Of a stretch of 64,000 bases of DNA, positions 22,778-33,289 are shown piece by piece. The stretch is taken from NCBI RefSeq assembly GCF_027942865.1, contig NC_134526.1:19201784-19265783 (forward strand), read 5' to 3'. Position 1 is the first letter of the stretch. Each line of letters opens with the position of its first letter. The notes beneath the pieces were generated by a model. That model saw only the letters and a list, made by a program, of their open reading frames with translations. It was not told the origin of the DNA and made no database searches. The translations under genes and the position numbers were made by a program. The DNA comes from Odontesthes bonariensis (taxonomy: Eukaryota > Chordata > Actinopteri > Atheriniformes > Atherinopsidae).

Positions 22778-24010
22778 TTTTCTGAGACATGCAACAACAA
22801 AAAAATGTCAGTAAACACTTAACATGCAAGAAATAATTATTTAACACTCACATAAACGTTGTGTATCATGCAAGAAATTGTTTCATTATTAATTTCACTG
22901 CATGTCTAAGATTAAACCACATTCAGCAGCTGCTGGGAGGCTGTTAAAACATGCCACAGCAGGCCCAGGGAAACGCTCTCATTGATGAACGTGGCAGCGA
23001 CTAGCTGTAGTGACTGCAGCACATGCTACTGTAATTGGGTCCGAGCACCGACAACGTCGGGTCCGCCGAGGACCCATTGAAATTGTAAGGGTTCTTATTT
23101 TTAACATTTACATTTGAGGCAAAACTGATTTATTAAAAGGAACCCCGGCTATAAAGACTTTCAGTTCTTAAAAGATACATATTAGTATCAGTTATAATAA
23201 AGTGATATCAAAAACATCGTTGATGTCTTCGTTTTCTAAAATTAGTAAAAAGAATATTTAACAAAGTCGCCATTGTTCGCAATGCTGGACAGTGACGTCA
23301 GATAGTTGTACCCAGTATTGGGCAGTCGGACTGATGCCATGCACCCGCCATGAACTTCAAGTTAGCTTGTTAACCTGTGCTAACGTTAGCCCCAAACTAT
23401 ATTCAACAGTTAAATATGAAGCCTTGTTTTTACAACCTCTCAAGCACGCGTGAGACTTGGTAAAATGCAACGGATAACATAGGAAACCGTTTTTTTATTG
23501 TTAATGTTTATTTTTTAGCAAGTGGTAGTGGTGAAGTTAACATTGCATTAAAAAAAAAATCCAAACGTTCGCTGTCCAGTGCCAACCACAAAAAATGCTT
23601 AGCAAAGTTACATAAATATTCTCAGCAGATGTTTAATTCAATGTTATTGTTCCTACAAGTTTGATTTTGTAGCTTACCTCTCGCGTAAAACTCCAACTCC
23701 GCATCCACTCCTGATTCCAGCAGCGAAATAAACGACGGTTGACCACGCCAAGCACAGGAGACTATTAATTGATGCACGGGTTCACCCTGCTGAAAGCTCA
23801 GGGGCCTATCAAGCAAGTTAACTCGGCCGAGATGCACTTTACATCTCTACAGAGTTGATTTGCTTAGGTTTGAATAACTCTGTTAAATAACTCCAACACT
23901 GAACACCATTTTAATCAGAATGTGTTAAAATGACACTTTGAGAGTTGAAATCAACTCTGACATGTTTAACCCTGAAATTTCAACACTCCAGTTTTTGCTG
24001 TGTACGTTCA

Positions 24011-24070
24011 GTCACTGCGAACCTCGACTACAATAAGAAACAGCAGAATCTTCAGTCTTCCAGACTCAAT
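24011..24070 (-). pseudogene. Relic VA 3' end, split from its flank by the transposon
   Basis: Same relic as at 12975 and 16085; heptamer position 24013-24019 reads CGCAGTG. Its RSS-spacer side lies at 19313-19330, on the far side of the transposon. From 24071 to 24417 the sequence is the usual cassette spacer. Confidence 0.75.
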
Positions 24071-24455
24071 CTCGCTGAAAGTTCAAACCACCTTATTAAT
24101 AAATATCTTCTACTTTTTATTCAGTTTTCTGTCTGCTTGCTGGGTCCATTGTCACAGTGTCAACGTTTTTGGTTTAGTCTGGTGGTAAAATGGGAATAAT
24201 ATTAACTATTTAAATTATGTTAATGTTAAATAATAACAATTTAGTATTTTTCAATTGAATACACATGAGGTACCACATTTGTTAACATTCATGATAAATA
24301 TGTCTCTGGTTAAGTCACATCATATGTGCAGGTATGTTTGTGGTTGCTGTACAAGGATGGACATCCTGTTTTTATTCATATCCACATGTTTACATTTGAC
24401 TATCTTGCTGGCTCATCAGTATTTGTGCAGGTCTGTAATGTTTTGTATCACTGTG

Positions 24456-24907
24456 GATCTAACACGTGCACAGTAATAAACAGCTGTGTCCTCAGGCTGC
24501 AGATTCTGTCCTGTTATTGTCAGTGTTGCTGCAGAAGTGTCTCTGCTGCCACTGAACTTGTTCTTCAGAGCGTTATCTTGGGCTAAGCTTCCATCATGCC
24601 ACATAGTAAAAATCCAATCCAGTCCTTTTCCTTCACGCTGTCTGATCCATCCTGTTGCATAGCTGCCATCAGTCAAAGAATAACCAGAGACCCGACAGGT
24701 GATGGTCAAAGACTGTCCAGGCTGCAGAACCTTTGATTCTGGCTGGATGAGATCAATACTGTGGACACCTGTGGAAACACAAATCAACATTACCTCCATC
24801 ATTCATCTGAACATTCAGTGTTTCTGATGTGATTATTAGTGGGAATCCACTGAAAGCTCCTCACAGGATCCAGCTGCCAGCAGCAGTATCAGAGTTAAAG
24901 AGAACAT
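24456..24907 (-). CDS. IGHV: IGHV gene, VB family, intact
   Basis: Leader 24865-24907; V exon 24456-24768. FR1 SKVLQPGQSLTITC (Leu where others have Val). CDR1 SLTDGSYATGW, FR2 end GLDWIF, CDR2 MWHDGSL, QDNALKNKF, and FR3 AATLTITGQN. RSS: CACAGTG (24449-24455), 22-bp spacer, ACAAATACT (24418-24426). Perfect octamer at 24991-24998. No defect. Confidence 0.92.
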
Positions 24908-25144
24908 GGTCGATGCTGAAGCTGAACTGATGTGAACTCTGCTGTCCTCTCACTGACACACAGAGACACGCTTCCTTTTAAGCAGTCTTTATTTGCATAT
25001 TGTTGATCATGTTTTTTTTTTAATAATTTGCATTTATTTCATCAGGGTTATCCTTAAAATAAGTTTGATTTTTCATTGAAAAGCTCAGACATAAAGTGAA
25101 AATCTTGATTGTTATTTGAATAAATCGGTAACACGGCTATTATT

Positions 25145-25313
25145 AGATTAGAAGAAAAAGAGAAACTTTGTATGCTGCTGTTGTTCTAAAATCATTAAAC
25201 TATAAGAAATAAAACACTCTTCATCTGCTTTTTTAAGCTGTTGAACCTTTTCAGTGAAACTCTTTACCTGCCCAGCAGATGGTTATGACCAGAATCACTG
25301 TTCCATATTCCAT
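25145..25313 (-). pseudogene. Orphan VA leader and promoter, V exon deleted
   Basis: Leader exon 25268-25313 ([16 protein letters not shown]) with donor, and octamer variant ATGCAAAA (25385-25392), are intact. The intron runs to about 25145 and then joins sequence that normally lies upstream of a VB gene. The whole VA V exon and RSS are gone. This explains why the VB gene at 24456 has no VA partner. Confidence 0.88.
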
Positions 25314-25469
25314 CTTGTTAAACTACAGTATGTGTCCACTGTTCTCTGTCCTTCTGTTTTTAGGCGGTTAAATATAAGTGGAAGTTTTGCATGAACTCCA
25401 CCTCTCAGGGAGGAGGAACTTGAAATCCAGACAACTGGTAAAACTGAAGATTTAATGTAGTCAGTGCTC

Positions 25470-25590
25470 TGATATTATATTCTTTTATGTATTCTTAATG
25501 CTTCTTCCACTCCCCGCTGAAATGCTTTTATTTCATGTAAAGCACTTTGAATTGTTTTGTACATGAAATGTGCTATACAAATACTAGTGA
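25470..25590 (+). repeat. 3' tail of an L2-type non-LTR element or derived SINE
   Basis: The motif TGTAAAGCACTTTGAAT followed by GTGCTATACAAAT is the conserved 3' tail of L2-clade LINEs and their SINEs. A second copy at 30100-30215 lies in the matching position after a VA promoter. Confidence 0.6.
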
Positions 25591-26690
25591 AGCTGAGCAC
25601 AAAGTGAAAGAGTTGATTAAACAATCTGAGAGCTGTTAGATTTCAGTTTGCAACATGACTACAAAGAACTGCTGAATAAATGTAAAATGTTTTCCATCAA
25701 CTTTATAATTAATTATATGTAATTATATATTAAATATGAGTAATTATGACTATAATTAATCAACTCTATATAATTTACCTTTGGGATAAAGAAAGTTTTT
25801 CTTGTTTGGCAGTATCGATTGAACTTCAGTTATTAAATCAATAAATGGTTATCATATGAGATTTTTTTACATACATGAACGGAAGAACTTGGAGTCTCAA
25901 CACAATGAACTGTACAGGCACTGAAACAGTTGTCACGATATGTAAAACACTCATTACATATCATGATGCTGAAAATCGATCGGTATGAAACTGTTCGGCA
26001 TCATATTTAGAGCAATTAAACAAAACTACTGAAACATTCACAGAATGAGCCGAGTTATAAAACTCAACTCATTTCATCTCATTTCAACCACAGCCTTTGC
26101 AGTACTCTGTGACTTTTGTATTTACAACATCACTCCGAATTTTTGAAAATGTCAAACGCAGGTTAAAAAGATACAAATAAAACTTAGTTGTATTCTGTTA
26201 CATCAACAGCAAGATAATTGAACTCTTGTTCATCGTTACTTCATAGTGTCATTATGTAGTCTATAGAAAATGTTTTGCACTGTGAACATTTATTTTTACT
26301 GATGGAGCCAAACTGTGAATTCAACAAGCTTCTTTGTCATTTCAAATTAGTTTCACATGGTCTGTGCTTATGGGTTAAACCACTCAGTTCTAAATGATGA
26401 AAGAACTACTGTGTGTCTGTATGATATATGGAGAAGTCTGATTCAAATTAATTTAGGAGTTCACAGTAAAATATATGTAAATCTAATACAAACATAAATA
26501 CATTGGAGGTGGTAAAAAGCACTCAGATGTCACTGAGCTCACACTGATATTTGGTGTCTGTAGGAGTTTTTGTTCAGCTCCTCCTCTGTCTTCAGTCACT
26601 GTGGGTCTTCGAGCACAGAAGTAAACAGCAGAATCTTCTGCTGTCAGGCTCCTGATCTCCAGGTACTAAGTGCTGCTGGGCACACTACAA
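25590..26690. repeat. Segmental duplicate shared with 31695-32790
   Basis: Around 1.1 kb with few differences between copies. The right copy ends in an intact VC gene; this one ends in a truncated VC. Spacer otherwise without a gene. Confidence 0.85.
26604..26684 (-). pseudogene. VC-family IGHV pseudogene, 3' stub with good RSS
   Basis: Only the end of FR3 remains ([22 protein letters not shown]). One codon is a stop: TAG where sister genes have CAG. Homology ends at 26684 in unrelated sequence. The RSS is intact: CACAGTG (26597-26603), 23 bp, ACAAAAACT (26565-26573). RAG could still cut here, but a join would not encode a V domain (inference). Confidence 0.88.
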
Positions 26691-26924
26691 ACAATAAACT
26701 TTAATCACTGACTAATATTCTGAGCTTAGTCAGCATTTTGCTATAGTTCACTAACAATGTCCTGATGGGAAGTCATTGTCTCTCACAAGAAAGTAGGGCA
26801 GAGTCAATTGGTTTCCCGTGGATTTATTGAGAGCTGATTGGTTTAAACTGTTTTTCATAGATGACAAATCATGCTTTAGTTTAGGCCAAGGTTAGTAACA
26901 CCCACCTTATTACCATATCTCATC

Positions 26925-27700
26925 TTAGTGAGAAATGCCTTTTCCTTTCCATACATAGTCAAACTATTCTCCAAATAAAAATGTTAGGTGAAAGATGACA
27001 CATGCATATGTGTGTTTTGCCTGAGTCCATCTGACAAATGAGGATTTACCTGAGTTCAGTGCTTTATACTAATTGTAGTCTCCTGCACTCATTTCTGATG
27101 ACCGGTTATTTTTGACCAGGAACACCAAGAGTGTACAAAAGCTGAATAAAAAACACAAAACTATGCATATCAGTACAATTTATTTTGTGTGTTTGAAATC
27201 TCTTTGTGGCCAAAGTCATGGAATCTTATGTCAGCCGGATAAAATTAACAAAATTTTTCACAGATAAAACTCTTAAATCGGTCAAATTTGACCAGAGCAC
27301 AACATGAGGGTGAAGGAGAGGATTCTACAGTGAATTCATTGAAGTTAGCTTTATTTTAAGTCAGCTTTGTGAATCACAATTTTCTATCTGGTCACCTGGA
27401 AACATGAAAAATATGTCATTGCTAAGAAAAAAGTCTCATAAATGAAAGTTCTTGATGTAGTCTGATGGTAAAATGGTAATGATAAGAATTTAAGTAATAA
27501 CATCAACAAAAATAATGACAATAATAGTTGTAATGACAAAAGTAATGATTTAGTGTATTTCAACTGAATATATTTGGCACTGTCTTTGTTAACATTAATA
27601 AAATATGTGTTTGAGTTTCATTATATGTGCAAGTATGTTTGTGGTTGTTTTATAATAATACACATAATGTTTTATTCATATCCCCATGTTTACATTTCAC
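26925..27700. repeat. Segmental duplicate shared with 9410-10200
   Basis: Precedes the VB gene at 27756 just as the other copy precedes the VB gene at 10261. No gene. The join at about 26690-26925 holds nothing recognisable. Confidence 0.7.
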
Positions 27701-27755
27701 TATCTTGCTGGCTCATCAGTATTTGTGCAGGTCTGTAATGTTTTGTATCACTGTG

Positions 27756-28207
27756 GCTCGATAACGTGCACAGTAATAAACAGCTGTGTCCTCAGGCTGC
27801 AGATTCTGTCCTGTTATTGTCACTGTTGCTGCAGAAGTGTCTCTGCTGCCACTGAACTTGTTCTTCAGAGCGTTATTTTGGGCTAAGCTTCCATGATACC
27901 ACATGGTAAAAATCCACTCCAGTCCTTTTCCTTCACGCTGTCTGATCCATCCTGTTCCGTAGCTGCTAGAAGTCAAAGAATAACCAGAGACCCGACAGGT
28001 GATGGTCAAAGACTGTCCAGGCTGCACAACCTTTGATTCTGGCTGGATGAGATCAATACTGTGGACACCTGTGGAAACACAAATCAACATTACCTCCATC
28101 ATTCATGTGAATATTCAGTGTTTCTGATGTGATTATTAGTGGGAATCCACTGAAAGCTCCTCACAGGATCCAGCTGCCAGCAGCAGTATCAGAGTTAAAG
28201 AGAACAT
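27756..28207 (-). CDS. IGHV: IGHV gene, VB family, intact
   Basis: Leader 28165-28207; V exon 27756-28068. CDR1 SLTSSSYGTGW, CDR2 MWYHGSL, end YYCARYRA as in the gene at 10261. It looks like a mosaic of CDR variants seen separately in other VB genes (CDR1 start of 13420, Tyr-Gly of 10261), consistent with gene conversion (inference). RSS: CACAGTG (27749-27755), 22-bp spacer, ACAAATACT (27718-27726). Perfect octamer 28291-28298. Confidence 0.92.
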
Positions 28208-28651
28208 GGTTGATGCTGAAGCTGAACTGATGTGAACTCTGCTGTCCTCTCACTGACACAAAGAGACACGCTTCCTTTTAAGCAGTCTTTATTTGCATAT
28301 TGTTGAATATGTTTTTTCATCATTTACATTTATTTCATTTTGGTTATCCTTAAAATAAGTTTGATTTTTCATTGATCTCAGATGAAAATCTCGATTGTTA
28401 TTTGAATAAATCGATAATACGGCTATAATTAGATTTAATTTGCAAATTTTTATGGAAACTCAAAAAGTTTGTTGCTGCTGACGAATAAGAAAAAAATACC
28501 GTATGAGATAATAAGTATAAAAAATAAGTATTTGTAAAAATTGCCAGCATCATAATAAGCCCACAACAATGTTAAGACAGCAGATAAATGATTTCAATTA
28601 ATTTAATTTTACAATGTTGTTGCTACCTTTGTTTTAGTTGCATTAAATGCA

Positions 28652-28680
28652 GGTTAACTGGAGAAAATGTCCAGTTAACC
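28652..28680. repeat. Perfect 10-bp inverted repeat, second copy
   Basis: GGTTAACTGG, 9-nt loop, CCAGTTAACC; identical to 17107-17135. The surrounding 28299-29430 is the duplicate spacer of 16743-17885. Confidence 0.8.
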
Positions 28681-29469
28681 TGAAAGAAGAGATGGGTGAC
28701 AGACTGTTGACAGCAAATCAGTAAACCTGCAACGCTCAGTTTCTATTGCTTTCAGCACTGGACTCTCTCTGATATAAGAGCCTGAGGAGGTGATGGGGTG
28801 GGTTGGGATTCAGCATCTGAATGTGAATTTACATTTTAGGAAGAGGAGGACTGGACTGTGTGTGAAAGAGTGATGTGAAAACACACAGGTTCTACTTATC
28901 AAAATGTGTTTTTGTGAGAAATAAAGTAGATTAATCCATTGTAAGTGCAACAGCTAAACTACAGCAACTTTCATTCATTTTCCCAAAGATAAACTTGGAG
29001 AAATAAAAGGTGTCAATTTGAATTATTACTGCCAAGAGGAGAAAAATTCACCACAAAGATCAAGGAACATAAAAATAAAGAGCATCTCCATCAGACTATT
29101 ATGAATCATTAACTCCTTTCTGACATGATGCTGTAGCAGTCATTTCTAACATAAGAATAAAACATTGACACTAACTGCCCTCTAGTGTTCAAAACAGCAC
29201 TTTAGTTGTCACTAAATATTTGTAATTCTATGTGTATTCATTCCATAGCATGAATGTAGTAATTGGCTTTCATGTGAAAAAGTGATGCATGCAAGAATAT
29301 TTCAATTAAATTAGCTTCTCTTTTTATATCTATTCATTTTGTGTAATGATCTGTCTTAGAGCCACTTTCTGGAATTTACTTAACACCAGCATTATGTGAT
29401 AAATTCTTATATTGTCGTCAGGGTACAGAGAGATTTTGTACAGCTGTTCAACTGACTTCAGTCACTGTG

Positions 29470-29938
29470 GGTCTCGAGCACAATAATAAACAGCAGAATC
29501 TTCAGTCTTCAGACTGCTCATCTGCAGATACACCTGCTGTTTGCTGTTGTCTCTGGAGATGGTAAACCGGCCTTGAACTGACTGAGAGTAGTATTTGCGT
29601 CCGCCACCAGTGTCAGTGGCAGCAACCCACTCCAGTCCTTTTCCAGGAGCCTGTCTCACCCAGTGCATCCAGCGGTTACTGAATGTGAATCCAGAGGCTG
29701 TACAGGTCAGTCTGTGTGAGCTTCCAGGGTTTTTAACCGCTGGTTCAGACTCAGTCAGAGTCTGACCATCAACACCTGTCAGGACAAAGAAAAAAATACA
29801 CTTTGTATGCTGTTGTTCTAAATTGTCAAACTAAAAAAAATAAAATACTTTCTTTCTTTAAGCTGGTGGACATTTTCAGTGAAACTCTTTACCTGCCCAG
29901 CAGATGGTTATGACCAGAATCACTGTTCCATATTCCAT
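29470..29938 (-). CDS. IGHV: IGHV gene, VA family, intact
   Basis: Leader 29893-29938; V exon 29470-29775 with [21 protein letters not shown]1 [13 protein letters not shown]2 [20 protein letters not shown] and YYCARD. RSS: CACAGTG (29463-29469), 23 bp, ACAAAATCT (29431-29439). Octamer variant ATGCAAAA (30010-30017). CDR1 matches the gene at 17925 while CDR2 matches 34077, another mosaic. Confidence 0.92.
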
Positions 29939-30099
29939 CTTGTTAAACTACAGGATGTGTCCACTGTTCTCTGTCCTTCTGTTTTTAGTCGGTTAAATAT
30001 AAGTGGAAGTTTTGCATGAACTCCACCTCTCAGGGAGGAGGAACTTGAAATCCAGACAACTGGTAAAACTGAGGATTTAATGTAGTCAGTGCTCTGATA

Positions 30100-30215
30100 T
30101 TATTTTATTTTATGTATTCTTAATGCTTTTTTTTATTATTTTATGTAAAGCACTTTGAATAGTTTTTTACATGAAATGTGCTATACAAATAAATTTGACA
30201 TTGACTTTTGACTTT
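30100..30215 (+). repeat. 3' tail of an L2-type non-LTR element or derived SINE, second copy
   Basis: Same tail as 25470-25590, here ending AATAAATTTGACATTGAC. From 30216 to 30640 only AT-rich spacer. Confidence 0.6.
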
Positions 30216-30645
30216 GAGTTATGTGAGATTTATTCATAGCTTCTTTTTTTCAAATACATCTTGTGAATATAATTTTGAATTGAAATACCGACTGCATCAA
30301 CGAACAAGTTCTATTTGAATCAGTGAAATGTTAATATATTGGTGTGAGGACGCTACTTCTTATGAACCATAAAAGATAAATTGTTATGAAAGCTTTTACA
30401 GCACAACTTTACTCATATCTCCTTCTTTTTTGTAGTTGTCACTGCATTTTTCAATCCGCTTTACTCCCATTATATTGTAATATAAAGAAATCTTTTTTTA
30501 CTGATTATATTTCATTTTCACCAATTACTCAATTGAGAATAAAATGTGCTTAGGCTTTGACCCATTTTCCAAATATATATATTTTTTCTTATGTAATCAT
30601 ATCTATTCAACGTATCAATTGAATGTGTGTCATAAAAACTGACAT

Positions 30646-31117
30646 TGTCAGGTTTTGGGGTTGGGGGTGAAGGTGGGGAAGGTAGGACACGGATGCGGAC
30701 TTCAAAAATAGAAAACTGGGTTTATTAAGCAAAAACAAAGTAACAAACAAAAGGCGCGGCTAAGCCGGATTCAAAAGACCAAACTGTGAAAAAATAAAGA
30801 ACTAAACATGGCATGGATAAATAAATACTTAACTTTTGAAAAACGACGTGGAACATGGAAGTAACGGGAATCAACACAGGCAGGTCAGGTATGAATGGCA
30901 ATGATCTCACAAAGGAACACAAAGGACTGAGAACTAAATAGGGAGTGAAAGTGATTTGGGAGCAAGGTGCAGCTGGTGGGGAATAAACGGGTGCAGTGAG
31001 TGAACTAATTAACAGAGTGCAGGGAAACTAAAACATGACTAAAAACTAAACATGGACTGAAACACAAAAACATAACCTAAAACATGAAACTAAAAACATA
31101 AGTCCATGGGCGTGACA
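30646..31117 (-). mobile_element. Solo LTR of a retrotransposon
   Basis: A 472-bp element starts TGTCACGCCC on the minus strand and ends CCTGACA, obeying the TG...CA rule. It is flanked by perfect 5-bp target duplications GACAT (30641-30645 and 31118-31122). On the minus strand it has a CCCTATTTAG promoter-like site and an AATAAA signal (GCTTAATAAACCC, about 30718-30730). No internal coding region or second LTR is present, so the body was probably lost by LTR-LTR recombination. The 5-bp duplication fits Gypsy/Copia-type integrases. Confidence 0.88.
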
Positions 31118-31217
31118 GACATCAGCACAGATAAAATGATGAAGTGTTTTTCTCTGTTGAAGCTGTAATTGGGGAAGTACTTTTTGTACGACTCCTCTTA
31201 CACTTCATCTCACTGTG

Positions 31218-31576
31218 TCTCTCCTGGCACAGTAATACACTGCTGTGTCCTCAGTCTTCAGACTGGTCATCTGTAGGTAGACCTTACTGCTGGAGTCATC
31301 TCTGGCGATGGTGAATCTACCCTCAACTGACTGAGAGTAATAGATCGGAGTACTCGCTGTGTGCACCAAAGCAATCCACTCCAGTCCTTCACCGGGAGCC
31401 TGTCTGATCCAGTTCCAAACTGAACCTCCAAAGTTAAAGCCAGATGTTGTGCAGGTGAGTCTGTGGGACTCGCCAGGTCTTTTAACAACTGGGTCCGATT
31501 CTGTAATGCTCCAACCTTCAGCACCACTCAAAACAAACAGGGTTGCCACAAAGAGTGTCAGCTCTATATCAGCCAT
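31218..31576 (-). CDS. IGHV: IGHV gene, VE family, leader intron precisely absent
   Basis: One continuous frame runs from ATG (31576) through leader [18 protein letters not shown] directly into [17 protein letters not shown]. The join AGT-GGT-GCT sits exactly where every other V gene here is split (codon phase 1). The V part has RLTC, CDR1 [23 protein letters not shown]2 [29 protein letters not shown] and [22 protein letters not shown] (31211-31217), 23 bp, ACAAAAAGT (31179-31187). The promoter keeps a TATA box (GTATAAAAG, 31611-31619) and octamer variant ATGCAAAC (31647-31654). The solo LTR ends 61 bp beyond the nonamer. Coding capacity looks intact. Confidence 0.9.
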
Positions 31577-31694
31577 GTTGATGGTGTGTATTTAAAATCC
31601 ATGAGCTCCCCTTTTATACGATGCAGCTGATTCCCCCTCTGAATCTGTTTGCATAAGCTCCTCCTACATCACTTTCCACTTTTAAAGTCAAATT

Positions 31695-32684
31695 TGAGTG
31701 AAGCTGAGCACAAAGTGAAAGAGTTGATTAAACAATCTGAGAGCTGTTAGATTTCAGTTTGCAACATGACTACAAAGAACTGCTGAATAAATGTAAAATG
31801 TTTTCCATCAACTTAATAACTAATTATATGTAATTATATATTATATATGAGTAATTATGACTATAATTAATCAACTATATATAATTTACCTTTGGGATGA
31901 AGAAAGTTCTTTTTGTTTGGCAGTATCGATTGAACTTCAGTTATTAAATCAATAAATGTTTACCATAAGTTTTTTTTTGAAGACACAGATATAAATGAAC
32001 AGAAGAACTTGGAGCCTCGACACAATGAACTGTACAGGCACTGAAACAGTTGTCACGATATGCAAAACACTTGTTACAAATCATGATGCTGAAAATCGAT
32101 CGGTATGAAACTGTTCGGCATCATATTTAGAGCAATTAAACAAAACTACTGAAACATTCACAGAATGAGCCGAGTTATAAAACTCAACTCATTTCATCTC
32201 ATTTCAACCACAGCCTTTGCAGTACTCTGTGACTTTTGTATTTACAACATCACTCCGAATTTTTGAAAATGTCAAACGCACGTTAAAAAGATACAAATAA
32301 AACTTAGTTGTATTCTGTTACATCAACAGCAAGATAATTGAACTCTTGTTCATCGTTACTTCATAGTGTCATTATGTAGTCTATAGAAAATGTTTTGCAC
32401 TGTGAACATTTATTTTTACTGATGGAGCCAAACTGTGAATTCAACGAGCTTCTTTGTCATTTCAAATTAGTTTCACATGGTCTGTGCTTATGGGTTAAAC
32501 CACTCAGTTCTAAATGATGAAAGAACTACTGTGTGTCTGTATGATATATGGAGAAGTCTGATTCAAATTAATTTAGGAGTTTACAGTAAAATATATGGAA
32601 ATCTAATACGAACATAAATACATTTGAGTTGGTAAAAAGCACTCAGATGTTACTGAGCTCACACTGATATTTGGTGTCTGTAGG
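31695..32684. repeat. Segmental duplicate shared with 25590-26564
   Basis: Spacer half of the duplicate described at 25590; no gene seen. It continues into the VC gene at 32724. Confidence 0.85.
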
Positions 32685-32723
32685 AGTTTTTGTTCAGCTC
32701 CTCCTCTGTCTTCAGTCACTGTG

Positions 32724-33159
32724 CTTTGTCGAGCACAGAAGTAAACAGCAGAATCTTCTGCTGTCAGGCTCCTGATCTCCAGGTACTGAGTGCTGCTGGG
32801 CACATTTTCAGTCATGTGGAAACGGCTTTGAAAGGAACTGGCATAGCTTGCCGAGTTTGAACCTGTATTCATTCTCCCAATCCACTCCAGAGCTCTCCCT
32901 GGTCTCTGTCGTATCCAGTGGATGAAGTAGCTGGTCATGTCAAACCCAGATATTACACATGACATCTTCACTGTCTCTGCAGGTCTTTCGACCTCAGATG
33001 GAGACTGGTCCAGTTTGATCTCACTCCAGACTCCTGTAAGAAAACAGTACATTATCATCGTCTGCTAAACGAAATAAAGCAAAGATATAAAGTAGAGTTT
33101 ATTTTCTTACCATGGATAATGACTACAAATAATACACTCCAGATGACTGTAGTTTTCAT
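32724..33159 (-). CDS. IGHV: IGHV gene, VC family, intact
   Basis: Leader 33111-33159 encodes [18 protein letters not shown] exon 32724-33033 reads [20 protein letters not shown], then VKMSC, CDR1 [25 protein letters not shown]2 [13 protein letters not shown], and YFCARQ. Glu in EVERPAE is unique in the family here. RSS: CACAGTG (32717-32723), 23 bp, ACAAAAACT (32685-32693). Octamer variant ATGCAAAC (33280-33287), TATA-like CCTATAAAC (33262-33270). Confidence 0.92.
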
Positions 33160-33289
33160 TCTGTGCTGAAATACTGGTGGTCAGTACTCTCAGACTGGTC
33201 TCTCAAAAATGTGGAAAACTGTCTCAGTGTTCTGCTATGAACTGTATGAAGTTGCTGGTGTGTTTATAGGAGAGAAAGAGTTTGCATAG

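Larger units (their letters stand above)
19331..24002 (-). mobile_element. CACTA/EnSpm-like DNA transposon, apparently full length
   Basis: The element (4672 bp) has perfect 24-bp terminal inverted repeats that start CACAGCAAAAACTGGAGTGT at each end (19331-19354, and reversed at 23979-24002). A TA dinucleotide is duplicated on both sides (19329-19330, 24003-24004). The empty site is visible in the paralogous spacers, for example near 16075 and 35425, where ...GCAACTA continues directly into CGTTCAG. Near the left end is a 68-bp tandem repeat; subterminal repeats are typical of the CACTA superfamily. The gene inside runs on the minus strand. The family call is inferred from termini and repeats; I do not see a clear catalytic core. 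A fragment of another common fish repeat (GTCCGAGCACCGACAACGTC) lies near 23039-23105. Confidence 0.85.
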
